Positions 8,246-16,517 of a stretch of 64,000 nt of DNA are shown in pieces; the first letter of the stretch is position 1; each line of letters begins with the position of its first letter. Source of the stretch: an uncultured Myxococcales bacterium. GTDB taxonomy: Bacteria; Myxococcota; Myxococcia; Myxococcales; Myxococcaceae. A program made the translations under genes and the position numbers. The notes under the pieces were generated by a model that was not told the DNA's origin, searched no databases, and saw nothing but the letters and a program-made list of their open reading frames with translations. The DNA is taken from the NCBI GenBank assembly GCA_937980205.1, contig CALJKW010000016.1, positions 62,001 to 126,000 of the forward strand. Reading direction: 5' to 3'.

Positions 8246-9578
8246 TGACGAGCTCTCCATGCGGGAGTACCTCGAGCTGCTCGTGGAGGGCTGGGGGCAT
8301 GAAGTACAGACGGCGCCGACAGTGAAGGCCGCCATCGAGGCCCTCAACGCGCACACGTTCGACGTGGTCATCACGGACATGAAGCTGGGCAATGACTCGG
8401 GGCTGCAGGTGTTGAAAGTGGCGCGTGCGCAGCCGCAGCCTGCCGAGGTGATCATCATCACGGCGTACGGCACGCCCGCATCGGCGATCGAAGCGGTTCG
8501 CGAAGGTGCGTACGACTACATCAGCAAGCCGTTCGACAACGAGGAGTTCCGGCTGCTGGTGCACCGCGCGCTGGAAAAGCGACAGATCCGCCTCGAGAAC
8601 GTCGCGTTGCGCCGGTCGCTCGAGAACCAGATTGTCTGGGGCTCGAGCCCGGTCATGCAGCGGGTCTGGGCGACGGTGGACAAGGTGGCTGCGGCGCCGC
8701 GGGGCACCGTGCTCGTCGTCGGAGAGAGCGGGACGGGCAAAGAGCTGGTCGCGCGCGCGGTGCACCTGCGCAGCGAGCGCGCCGCGCAACCCTTCATTCC
8801 CATCAACTGCGCGGCGCTTGCGGAGGGTGTGCTCGAGAGCGAGCTGTTCGGTCACGTGAAGGGCGCCTTCACCGGCGCCATCGCGGATCGCGTCGGCCTG
8901 CTCGTGTCGGCAGGTCAGGGCACCGTGTTCCTCGACGAGATCGGCGAGATTTCGATGGCCATCCAGGTGAAGCTGCTGCGGGTGCTCCAGGAGCGCCGGG
9001 TGCGGCCGGTGGGTGGCATGAAGGAGGTGCCGATCGAGGCGCGCATCATCGCGGCTACGAATCGATCGCTCGAGGCCGAGGTCAAGGCGGGGCGTTTCCG
9101 CGAGGATCTGTTCTACCGGCTCAACGTCATCAGCATCGAGGTGCCGCCCCTGCGCGCCCGCGCAGAGGACATTGCGACGCTGGCACGGCACTTCCTCGCC
9201 AGGGCGGCCGAAGAGCTCGGGCGGCCCGGGCTGCACTTCCAACCCGAGGCGCTCGAAGCGCTCACGCGATACCCGTTCCCCGGCAACGTGCGCCAGCTCG
9301 AGAACGTCGTGCAGCGGGCGGCCACGTTGGCGGAAGACGACGCGCTCGGGCTGTTGTCATTGCCGCCGATCATGCGCGGCGAGAAGGACGAGCCGCTCGA
9401 CGCCTCGGCCCCGAACATCACCGACGGGTTTTCGTTGGAGAAGTTCCTCGACGATGCCGAGCGCAGCTACCTCCGCGAAGCGCTTCGGCGCGCCGACAGC
9501 AAGGTCAAAGCCGCGCAGATTCTCGGGCTCACGTTCCGTTCTTTTCGCTACCGCCTGGCGAAGCACGGGCTCGAGTGA
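8226..9578 (+). CDS. pilR: Sigma-54 dependent response regulator PilR
   Basis: 450 residues. The receiver domain has acidic VVDDE and a phospho-acceptor Asp at about 51 (VVITDMKLG). The AAA+ domain has Walker A GESGTGKELVARAVH at about 165 and an intact GAFTGA sigma-54 contact loop at about 213. A Fis-type helix-turn-helix (AAQILGLTFRSFRYRLAKHG) lies at the C-terminus. It is the partner of the overlapping pilS and the likely activator of the sigma-54 type promoter seen upstream of pilA at 15345-15363. Confidence 0.93.
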   Translation: MRILVVDDELSMREYLELLVEGWGHEVQTAPTVKAAIEALNAHTFDVVITDMKLGNDSGLQVLKVARAQPQPAEVIIITAYGTPASAIEAVREGAYDYISKPFDNEEFRLLVHRALEKRQIRLENVALRRSLENQIVWGSSPVMQRVWATVDKVAAAPRGTVLVVGESGTGKELVARAVHLRSERAAQPFIPINCAALAEGVLESELFGHVKGAFTGAIADRVGLLVSAGQGTVFLDEIGEISMAIQVKLLRVLQERRVRPVGGMKEVPIEARIIAATNRSLEAEVKAGRFREDLFYRLNVISIEVPPLRARAEDIATLARHFLARAAEELGRPGLHFQPEALEALTRYPFPGNVRQLENVVQRAATLAEDDALGLLSLPPIMRGEKDEPLDASAPNITDGFSLEKFLDDAERSYLREALRRADSKVKAAQILGLTFRSFRYRLAKHGLE

Positions 9579-9612
9579 GCCGAGCCGCCAGTCCCTCGAC
9601 GGTGGAGCTGTT

Positions 9613-9634
9613 GGCGGGCGAAACAGGGCCCGCC
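9613..9634. terminator. Possible bidirectional terminator hairpin
   Basis: GGCGGGC (9613-9619) pairs with GCCCGCC (9628-9634) across an eight-base loop, in the 73-bp gap between the convergent ends of pilR and the second pilin gene. There is no T-run on either side, so strength is doubtful. The location fits a shared 3' end. Confidence 0.35.
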
Positions 9635-9651
9635 GAGAAGCGCGGGTCCTG

Positions 9652-10323
9652 CTAGTCGCAGCCGACGTCGTTGCGGACGTTGAGCGCTGAGCCCGGCTGG
9701 TTCTGCGGCACCTGCTCTGCGCACGTGGCGGTAGCCATGGACGTGAACTCGGAGGAGACGGTGAAGAAGTCGAAGCCGTCGTCGAGGTCGACTTGACCTA
9801 TCGCCGACGCGCTGAACGAGCATTGGGGGCAGACCCCGAATACGCCCCAGTGCGAGGCGGGCGGCGCGACGCCCACCGCGGCCACGCTCCAGGAGACGGT
9901 GCCAGCGCCCGGGAGAGCCGCAGACGAGTTCAAGACACCACCCGCATAGGACGGGCCGTATCGCAGCGAGTCGGCGTGCACGGCGCACAACGGGTTGGTG
10001 AGCGTCGCGATGGCCGTGCTGCGGCTCTCGCCACCGGAGCACGGCGTACCCGGCGAGCCGGGCTCTCCGATGTCGTAGTAGTACCGGTTGCCGCGGTTGG
10101 GGGCGAAGCCCAGATCGCCGATGAGCGACGCGTATCGGCCCTGCTCGCTGAAGATCGCCCGCTGGCCGACGAAGACGGCGCGGAGGTTCGTCTTGGCCTC
10201 TGCCTGCTTCGACCTCGCCTGAAAGCGGATGAAGTTCGGCACGGCGATCGCGGCGAGGACGCCGATGATCGCGACGACGATCAGGATCTCCACGAGCGTG
10301 AAGCCGGCATTGCGTGTTCTCAT
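9652..10323 (-). CDS. Second type IV pilin, PilA-like
   Basis: 223 residues. A short leader MRTRNAG is cleaved before FTLVEILIVVAIIGVLAAIA, the N-methylated class IVa pilin helix with Glu5. The rest closely follows PilA at 14628-15308: FIRFQARSKQ, GNRYYYD, CPQCSF and a C-terminal NVRNDVGCD are shared, so it is a paralogue of the major pilin and not a short minor pilin. Its ATG overlaps the stop of the upstream 559-residue membrane protein (ATGA). It therefore appears to be made from the pilA-pilG-pilH-pilI transcript, with no promoter of its own visible. PilD should process it. Confidence 0.9.
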   Translation of the reverse strand: MRTRNAGFTLVEILIVVAIIGVLAAIAVPNFIRFQARSKQAEAKTNLRAVFVGQRAIFSEQGRYASLIGDLGFAPNRGNRYYYDIGEPGSPGTPCSGGESRSTAIATLTNPLCAVHADSLRYGPSYAGGVLNSSAALPGAGTVSWSVAAVGVAPPASHWGVFGVCPQCSFSASAIGQVDLDDGFDFFTVSSEFTSMATATCAEQVPQNQPGSALNVRNDVGCD

Positions 10324-11999
10324 GGGTCGACTCCTCGCACCGCTGGGGGCCCGACGAGCCCGGGCCAACGCTCGCCCGCTTCGACGCAGGCTGCCGTCGC
10401 CCCCCGTGCGCGGCGCAGGTCGATCGCGCACTGGAAGAGGTGAGTCAGCTCAGCCGAGAGGCCGGCGTGCGCCAGGCGGCCCAGCTCGTCTTCGACCCGG
10501 TCGACCTGAGCGTCGGAGGAGGCGCGGATCATGGCGACGGACTCCGGTGGCGCGCGGTCAGGCCGGAGCACCTGGAACTCGAGGCGCGGCACCAGCCGGG
10601 CGGCGGCGGGGGCGTCGCGGCGAATTCGCAGCTCGGAGAGGTCGTCCCAGTAGATGAGCGCCCACGCCGGGTCACGCAAGAGGCCGGCGCCGGTGAGCGC
10701 ACCGGGGATCGCCGAGGTCAGCGCCCACTCGACGTTCAGCCGGTCGAGCATGGCGGCGAAGTGGGGCGGTGAGCCCTCGACGTCGAGCTGCTGCTTGAAG
10801 AACGCCGGGGAGTACGCGAGCACGCGCGCGTCCTGGAAGACCGGCACGTGGGGGAGCGCCCACGCGAGGTACCCGCCGTCACCGAAGGTGTTGTAGAGGC
10901 GGCCCTCGAGGCCTTCGCGCTTCACGAACTCGACGGCCCTCACCGGAATCTCGTGCGGGTCCCACGTCGCGGCCAGCTTCACGCCGGAATAGCGTCCGAC
11001 GTTCGTCGAGAGCGCGAGGGCGACGAGCGCAACGGCGAGCAGCCGCCCGGGTCGCGGGTCGAGCCGCTGAATGCCGTCCGCCAGTATGGGGGCCGCTACG
11101 AGGTAGTACTTGAAGGCGAGGCGGGCGGCGAAGACTCCGGCCACGGCGAAGATCACGGCGAGAGCGAGCAGCACGGGACGCTGCTTGCGCGCGTAGAAGG
11201 CCAGGAGCAGGACGGGCAGCAACGAGGCCCAGAACGCGGGGAGCTCGTCGAGGCCGGGCGTCTGGAGCTCCTGAATGGGCAGTGAGCGGTAGAGGCGCAG
11301 GTGCGTCAGCGCGTACCAGACGTTGTACGGTCCACCGGGGTTCGCGATCAGCGCGAGGCCGCCGGCCACGGCGATGCCCGCCTCGCGGCCCCAGCGCCGC
11401 TCTCTGACGGCCGCATCGAGGCAGAACACCCCGAGCGCGACCGACGAGAAGATCGCCCCCGCGTGCAGGTTGCTGCCTACGGCGATGAGCGGGACGCACG
11501 TGAGGCGAAGCCACCACCGCTCGCGCGTCGCATGCAGGCAGAGGGCGACGGTCGCCGCGAGGATGAGCCACGACGCCATGTGTGGCCGCGGGGTGATGCG
11601 CGGCACCAACAGCCACGCGATGACCGCCGGCAGCCAGAACGCGCGGGGGGAGACCGCGTGACAGGCCACCGTGACACCGAGCAGCGTGGCGGCCAGGAGC
11701 GCGCAGGTGAGCAGCTGGAGACCGAAGATGCCGGCCGAGTCGACGCTGGCCCAGCTGGCGAGATCGAAGAGCCAGCTCGTCGCGTAGAACGGGTGGTCGG
11801 GCTCCGTCCACGCGAGTGAGTTGGTGGCGGGAAGCCCCTTCGACCAGATCAGGCGGCCGAGGGCGAGGTGCCAGCCGGCGTCGGCCTCGTTCACCGCCAC
11901 GAAGCAGAACGGGCCTCCTGCCGCGAGCGCAGCGAAGTAGCCCGCCGCCCAGTGTGCTCGTGAGGCTATCGGAAGTCCCTCCGCTCGAAGAGCAGGCAT
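10320..11999 (-). CDS. Polytopic GT-C-like membrane protein, possible pilin-modifying enzyme
   Basis: 559 residues with roughly ten hydrophobic segments between residues 15 and 340, then a soluble C-terminal part. The first loop carries NEADAGWHLALGRLIWSKG, followed by TNSLAWTEPDHPFYATSWL. This matches the acidic-x-x-WH pattern of GT-C-fold membrane glycosyltransferase-like proteins, in which an early loop acidic residue is catalytic. The ATG at 11999 overlaps pilI by 34 bp, and its TGA overlaps the ATG of the second pilin. A role in glycosylating pilin or handling a pilus-linked sugar is inferred from context; no specific family is certain. Confidence 0.6.
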   Translation of the reverse strand: MPALRAEGLPIASRAHWAAGYFAALAAGGPFCFVAVNEADAGWHLALGRLIWSKGLPATNSLAWTEPDHPFYATSWLFDLASWASVDSAGIFGLQLLTCALLAATLLGVTVACHAVSPRAFWLPAVIAWLLVPRITPRPHMASWLILAATVALCLHATRERWWLRLTCVPLIAVGSNLHAGAIFSSVALGVFCLDAAVRERRWGREAGIAVAGGLALIANPGGPYNVWYALTHLRLYRSLPIQELQTPGLDELPAFWASLLPVLLLAFYARKQRPVLLALAVIFAVAGVFAARLAFKYYLVAAPILADGIQRLDPRPGRLLAVALVALALSTNVGRYSGVKLAATWDPHEIPVRAVEFVKREGLEGRLYNTFGDGGYLAWALPHVPVFQDARVLAYSPAFFKQQLDVEGSPPHFAAMLDRLNVEWALTSAIPGALTGAGLLRDPAWALIYWDDLSELRIRRDAPAAARLVPRLEFQVLRPDRAPPESVAMIRASSDAQVDRVEDELGRLAHAGLSAELTHLFQCAIDLRRARGATAACVEAGERWPGLVGPPAVRGVDP

Positions 12000-12733
12000 G
12001 CGATCGCGACGATGACCGCCGAGTAGCCGAGCGTGTAGACGGTGCTGCTGAGCAGCTCACCGATGGGGGTCGCGACCTCGTAAGTGGCGCGCGCGCGGTA
12101 ATCGAGGCGATCGAGGTTCGGCAGCAGGTAATACAGCGACAGCCCGATGACCTTGAACGCCTCGACCTTGGCCTGCATCGCGCGACGGTAGAGATCCGAG
12201 GCGAGGTGGCCGGTGAAGTAGAGGCCGACGGTGGCGACGGCCGCAGTGAACTGGTTGCTCCAGCTCGCGAAGGCGAAGCCGATGCACGAGAGCAGCACGA
12301 CCTCGAGCATCAAGCCCGCGATGGCCGTGAGAACTGCCGGGCCCGGTACGCCGCCCTGCACCGCGATCTGCAGGCAGAACAGCAGCGACATGATCAGCAC
12401 GACGAAGAAGACGGTGATCAGGTTTCCGAAGAGTCTCCCGACGAGGAAGGCCGACCGGCTGATCGGCTTCGACACGATGAGGAAGATCGTCCGCCGCTCG
12501 ATCTCGCGGGGCAACAGACCGCTGGAAAGGAAGATCGCGAGGAAGACGGCGATGAGGCTCATCATGCCGAGCCCGATGTCGTTCATGACGCGCTGAAACG
12601 TGGTGACGGTCAGCTCGAGCGCGAACGTCGCGCTGAAGATCATGACGAACGCGAACAGCCCGACGACGACGGTCACACGGTTGCGGCGGGACTCGCGAAA
12701 GCCGGTGAGCGCGAGGGTCCAGAGGACGCTCAT
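11966..12733 (-). CDS. pilI: ABC transporter permease PilI
   Basis: 255 residues, about six membrane segments, ABC-2 type permease. It starts MSVLWTLALTGFRESRRNR and carries the ABC2 motif around LLPREIERRTIFLIVSKPISR. The ATG overlaps the pilH stop (ATGA), as expected for a PilH-PilI transporter. In M. xanthus PilG, PilH and PilI are needed for pilus assembly and export; the transported substrate is not settled. It is followed by an overlapping membrane protein gene. Confidence 0.85.
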   Translation of the reverse strand: MSVLWTLALTGFRESRRNRVTVVVGLFAFVMIFSATFALELTVTTFQRVMNDIGLGMMSLIAVFLAIFLSSGLLPREIERRTIFLIVSKPISRSAFLVGRLFGNLITVFFVVLIMSLLFCLQIAVQGGVPGPAVLTAIAGLMLEVVLLSCIGFAFASWSNQFTAAVATVGLYFTGHLASDLYRRAMQAKVEAFKVIGLSLYYLLPNLDRLDYRARATYEVATPIGELLSSTVYTLGYSAVIVAIACLLFERRDFR

Positions 12734-13686
12734 GAGATGTCTCCTCCGACGGTGCGCGTGCCGGCGGCGCTGATCGCGCGGACGAACAGGTCTTCGAGGG
12801 TGAAGCGGGCGGGGCTGAGCTGCGTGACGCGGCCGTCGGCGGCCAGCACCGCCTCGAGCACGGCGCGGGTGTGCGCTTGATCGAAACGCAGCATCACGCG
12901 GGGCCCGGCGCGCTGGACCTCGGCGATCATCGAGCCGAGCTTCTCGAGCAGAGCGTCGTCGACGCCCTCGGCGGTCGCTTCCATCGTGTTGGTCTGGCTG
13001 GTCAAGAGCTCCTGAACGGCGCCTTCGTTGACGAGCCGGCCGCCGACGAGGACGGCGACGCGATCGCACAGCGCCTCGACGTCGGGAATGATGTGGCTGC
13101 AGAACAACACCGTCGTGCCGCGGCGGCGCTGGTCGATGATGATGTCGCGAATGAGCTTGCGGCCGAGCACGTCGAGCCCGGACGTCGGCTCGTCCAGGAC
13201 GAGCAGCTTCGGCTCGGCCACGAGCGCTTGTGCGAGCGCGATGCGCTGCACCATGCCCTTCGAATAGCGGCGGATCTGCAGCTTGCTCGCGGCGCCCATC
13301 TCCACCTGATCGATCACCTCGGTCGTGCGACGCGCGAGCGGCTGACCGCGCAGGCCGCAGAGGCGGCCGGCGAGCTCGACCAGCTCTCGCCCCGTGAGGT
13401 ACTCATAGGGGCTCGGGTTCTCGGGAAGGAACCCGAGCAGCTGGCGCGCCTGCGGCGAAGACGGGGCGTGGCCGAAGAGCTCGGCGCGACCCTCACTCGG
13501 CCGGATGAGATTCAGCAGGATCTTGATGGTCGTCGACTTGCCCGCCCCGTTCGGGCCGAGCAGGCCGTAGATCTGGCCCTCGGCGATCTGCAGGTTCAGC
13601 CCGGAGAGCGCTTGCACCCTCCGTTGCCCGAAGAGGCCGAGCCGGTATTGCTTGGACAGCCCGTGGATCGAGATTGCCGGTTTCAT
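12730..13686 (-). CDS. pilH: ABC transporter ATP-binding protein PilH
   Basis: 318 residues. Walker A is GPNGAGKSTTIKIL (about residues 43-56), the signature is RRYSKGMVQRIALAQAL, and Walker B is KLLVLDEPTSGLD, followed by an H-loop (CSHIIPDVEAL). The C-terminal DUF4162-like tail fits ABC-2 exporters. ATG at 13686 overlaps the pilG stop, and its stop overlaps pilI, both as ATGA. It energises PilI. Confidence 0.9.
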   Translation of the reverse strand: MKPAISIHGLSKQYRLGLFGQRRVQALSGLNLQIAEGQIYGLLGPNGAGKSTTIKILLNLIRPSEGRAELFGHAPSSPQARQLLGFLPENPSPYEYLTGRELVELAGRLCGLRGQPLARRTTEVIDQVEMGAASKLQIRRYSKGMVQRIALAQALVAEPKLLVLDEPTSGLDVLGRKLIRDIIIDQRRRGTTVLFCSHIIPDVEALCDRVAVLVGGRLVNEGAVQELLTSQTNTMEATAEGVDDALLEKLGSMIAEVQRAGPRVMLRFDQAHTRAVLEAVLAADGRVTQLSPARFTLEDLFVRAISAAGTRTVGGDIS

Positions 13687-14540
13687 GGGTCGGTCTGGTA
13701 GAGCTCGAGGCGGCGCGGCTGGTTCGCGGCATGCGCCCGGTTGTCGTAGCCGATGTTGATGCGTCCCCCGAGCGGGTCGGTGGTGGGGCCCGTCCACGTG
13801 CCGGCTTGGACCATCTCTTCGAGCGTCGCGGGGAACCTGCCGAGCTTCTCGTAGTGAACCGCGATCGCGGCGTCGACCTGCTGCAGCAGCGCTTCGATCT
13901 CGAGATCGAGGACGCGGGCCTCGAACTCGGCGCGGGTGTTCTCGTCGTCCGCCGAGTCGCGCATCGCCTTCGCGAGCTCGAGGCCCAGCTCCGGCGAGCC
14001 GCCCTGCGCGTAGAGGCGGGTGGCGATGAGCCCGGCGAACGGCGGGGCGTTCGGAAGCGTCGCGGCGTGTTGAAAGACCTTCGCCGCCTCGACGTAGGCC
14101 TTGTCGTACGTGATGAGGTTGTAGCCCAGGAGGAGGTTCATCTTCAGATCATTGGGGAACTGGACGAGGCCGCGCCTGAGCAGGTCATTGGCCAGATCGA
14201 CGTGCACCCAGGTGCGATCGGGCAACCGCCAGGGAAGGCTGATGGCGACGAACCAGTAGACTTCACGAAAGCGCGGGTCGAGATCGGTGATGAGCCGGCC
14301 GTAGTCGTAGAGGGCGCGCTGCTTCTCGCGGGAGTCCGTGTCTCCGACCGCGTTGATGGTTCGCAACCAGTAGAGATCGATGACGAGGGGAAGGACGGGC
14401 TTGAGCCACGAACGGACCACCTCGGGTCGGATCAGCATGGGCCGAATGCCCTCGATTCTCCGGCCGGGCGTCTCCGCCGTCGCGACGACTGCTGCGACAC
14501 CGGCGACGACGGCGAGGCTCGAGACGAGGGGAAGTCGCAT
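13683..14540 (-). CDS. pilG: Pilus accessory protein PilG
   Basis: 285 residues. The N-terminal hydrophobic segment (MRLPLVSSLAVVAGVAAVVA) is a signal anchor. The body is helical and TPR-like (for example YDYGRLITDLDPRFREVYWF and the LANDLLRRGLVQFP repeat). Assignment rests on this structure and on position: directly after pilA and overlapping pilH, as in M. xanthus, where PilG works with the PilH/PilI transporter. Biochemical function is unknown. Confidence 0.75.
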   Translation of the reverse strand: MRLPLVSSLAVVAGVAAVVATAETPGRRIEGIRPMLIRPEVVRSWLKPVLPLVIDLYWLRTINAVGDTDSREKQRALYDYGRLITDLDPRFREVYWFVAISLPWRLPDRTWVHVDLANDLLRRGLVQFPNDLKMNLLLGYNLITYDKAYVEAAKVFQHAATLPNAPPFAGLIATRLYAQGGSPELGLELAKAMRDSADDENTRAEFEARVLDLEIEALLQQVDAAIAVHYEKLGRFPATLEEMVQAGTWTGPTTDPLGGRINIGYDNRAHAANQPRRLELYQTDP

Positions 14541-14627
14541 GAGGACGCAGGTCTCCTGAACGCAACGAGCGCGAGACCCCTTGCAGCGGGCCCCGCGCTC
14601 GTGCGTTACGCAAGACGGAACGTCAAA

Positions 14628-15308
14628 TCAGTCGCAGTTGACGTCGTTGCGGGTGTTCAGACCCGAGCCCGGCTGGTTCGGCTGGGTGTTGGCGACGAGC
14701 TCGGCGCAGGCCGCGGCGGCCTGGTCGGTGAACTCGGAGCTGACGAGCCAGTAGTCCGGGCCGGTGTCGTTGTCGATCTGGCCCATGCCCGTCGCGGTGA
14801 ACGAGCACTGGGGGCAGGTGCCGTAGATGCCCTGCTGGCCGGTCGGGACGGCGACGCCAGCCGACGCGACCTGGAAGTTCGGGACGGCAGCGCCCGGCGC
14901 GGCGGTGCCGCTGTTCAGCGTGCCCTGCGCGTACTGGGCGCCGTAGCGGAACTCATCGGCCGCGATCGAGTCGGCGGCAGAGCCCGGCTGCACCGCAGTG
15001 GCGGTGGCGCGGAGCTCGGTCTGGGTGCCGACGCCGCCGGCGACGAGGCCGAGGTCGTAGTAGTAGCGATTACCACGCTCGGGGGCGAAGCCGACTTCGG
15101 CGACCAGGTTCGAGAAGCGATCCTTCTCGCCGATGAGCGTCTTCTGGCCGGTGAAGATCGCCTTGAGGTTCGTCTTCACCTCAGATTGCTTCGAGCGGGC
15201 CTGGAAGCGGATGAAGTTGGGGATTGCGATTGCAGCGAGGATTCCGATGATGGCGACGACGATCATCAGTTCGATGAGCGTGAAGCCCTTCTTGAGCGTT
15301 TTGCGCAT
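14628..15308 (-). CDS. pilA: Major type IV pilin PilA
   Basis: 226 residues. Short basic leader MRKTLKKG, then FTLIELMIVVAIIGILAAIA with Glu5 of the mature pilin; PilD cleaves after Gly. The globular domain has paired cysteines (CPQCSF, and near the C-terminus AAACAEL and NDVNCD) that can form disulfides. GGAGG lies five bases before ATG 15308, and a sigma-54 type promoter lies about 40 bp upstream. It is the first gene of the minus-strand pilA-pilG-pilH-pilI block, opposite to the flanking pil genes. Confidence 0.95.
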   Translation of the reverse strand: MRKTLKKGFTLIELMIVVAIIGILAAIAIPNFIRFQARSKQSEVKTNLKAIFTGQKTLIGEKDRFSNLVAEVGFAPERGNRYYYDLGLVAGGVGTQTELRATATAVQPGSAADSIAADEFRYGAQYAQGTLNSGTAAPGAAVPNFQVASAGVAVPTGQQGIYGTCPQCSFTATGMGQIDNDTGPDYWLVSSEFTDQAAAACAELVANTQPNQPGSGLNTRNDVNCD

Positions 15309-15344
15309 TTGACCTCCAGAAACGAGTGATGAAGCGGGCGGCCC

Positions 15345-15363
15345 AAGAGCATGAGCCGTGCCG
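15345..15363 (-). promoter_or_regulatory. Sigma-54 type promoter of pilA
   Basis: On the minus strand the sequence CGGCACGGCTCATGCTCTT has the invariant GG (15362-15361) and GC (15350-15349) with exactly ten bases between them, close to the -24/-12 consensus TGGCACG-N4-TTGCT. A start about 12 bases further would leave a leader of roughly 30 bases before pilA. This fits PilR, which has an intact GAFTGA loop, as activator. Confidence 0.7.
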
Positions 15364-15506
15364 ACTTCGCGTCAACTTCTATGTCACCGAAACCACGTCG
15401 TGGGCGCTCGGTGACGCTTCGGGGAGTGACGAGAATCGTCACCTTCGGCGCCGAGATTTGTCAGGGGAATTGAGGTCATGCGGGACCCGGTGTAGTCGAC
15501 GGCCCC

Positions 15507-16466
15507 ATGGAGCTGGCGCTGATCGGCGTTCTGGGTCTGTGCCTGGGCAGCTTCTTCAACGTGCTGATCCACCGGCTGCCGCGAGACGAGTCGATCGTGC
15601 GGCCGGGGTCCAGGTGTCCTAGGTGTGGGCATGCGCTGAGGTGGTACGAAAATGTTCCCGTGCTCTCGTGGGTCGCTTTGCGCGGCCGGTGCAGCAGGTG
15701 CAAAGCGCGAATCTCGGCGCGCTACGTCGCCGTCGAGCTCTTGACCGGAGCGATCTTCGCCGGGTGCTACCTGCGATTCGGGATGAACGTGTCGCTGGGC
15801 GCAGCGCTCACGCTGATCACCTTTCTCATCCCCCTGACGTTCATCGACGCCGAGCACTGGATTCTGCCGTTCGAGCTGACGCTGCCGGGCATCGCCGCGG
15901 GCGTGCTGTTCGGCGCCCGCGACGGGCTTGCCGGAGTTCAGTCGGCGGCCCTGGCCGCATCGCTGGGCTTCCTCGCGTTTCGGGCGGTCGAATGGTTCGG
16001 GTGGCTCGCGTTCCGCAAAGAAGCGATGGGGGCGGGCGACAAGTTCCTGGTGGCGCTGATCTGCGGCTTCCTCGGAGCGCGAGCGCTGCCGGGGATCTTC
16101 ATCTTGTCGTCGCTGCAGGGCTCGGTGTGGGGGCTGCTCATGCTCGGGCTGCAGGGCCGCGCGGGGCCGGCGCCCGAAGAAGAAGGCGAAGAACCGCAGC
16201 CGCGCACGATGACCTGGGAGTTCGCCCGGCCGGGCCTGCCGCTGTGGAAGCGGCTGGTCCTCTTTCCCATCAACGTCCTCTTTCAACCCATTCCCGACGA
16301 GCCGAAGAACGCGAAGGGCGAAGAGATCGAGTGGCAGCCCGATCAGACGAGCCTGCCGTTCGGCCCGTGGCTCGCGCTGTCGGCGGTCGAGCTCGTCCTG
16401 TTCGGGCCGCAGCTGGCGCAGCTCGTGCCGTTCATCGGTTGGGTGTTCGCGGCTGATCAGCTCTGA
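15507..16466 (+). CDS. pilD: Prepilin peptidase / N-methyltransferase PilD
   Basis: 319 residues. The N-terminal methyltransferase-associated domain has two CxxC pairs (CPRC about residue 38, CSRC about 62). The aspartic peptidase core has Asp in FIDAEHWILP (about 113) and the GxGD motif MGAGDKF (about 175). About eight membrane segments. It is somewhat longer than most PilD proteins because a hydrophilic segment (about 220-295) lies before the last helix. It cleaves leader peptides of both pilins in this window and methylates the new N-terminal Phe. Divergent from pilA. Confidence 0.94.
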   Translation: MELALIGVLGLCLGSFFNVLIHRLPRDESIVRPGSRCPRCGHALRWYENVPVLSWVALRGRCSRCKARISARYVAVELLTGAIFAGCYLRFGMNVSLGAALTLITFLIPLTFIDAEHWILPFELTLPGIAAGVLFGARDGLAGVQSAALAASLGFLAFRAVEWFGWLAFRKEAMGAGDKFLVALICGFLGARALPGIFILSSLQGSVWGLLMLGLQGRAGPAPEEEGEEPQPRTMTWEFARPGLPLWKRLVLFPINVLFQPIPDEPKNAKGEEIEWQPDQTSLPFGPWLALSAVELVLFGPQLAQLVPFIGWVFAADQL

Positions 16467-16517
16467 CGTCGGCCGGCTTTTCTTACGCGCGAACGAGAAG
16501 CGTGTTGTTATCCGCGC

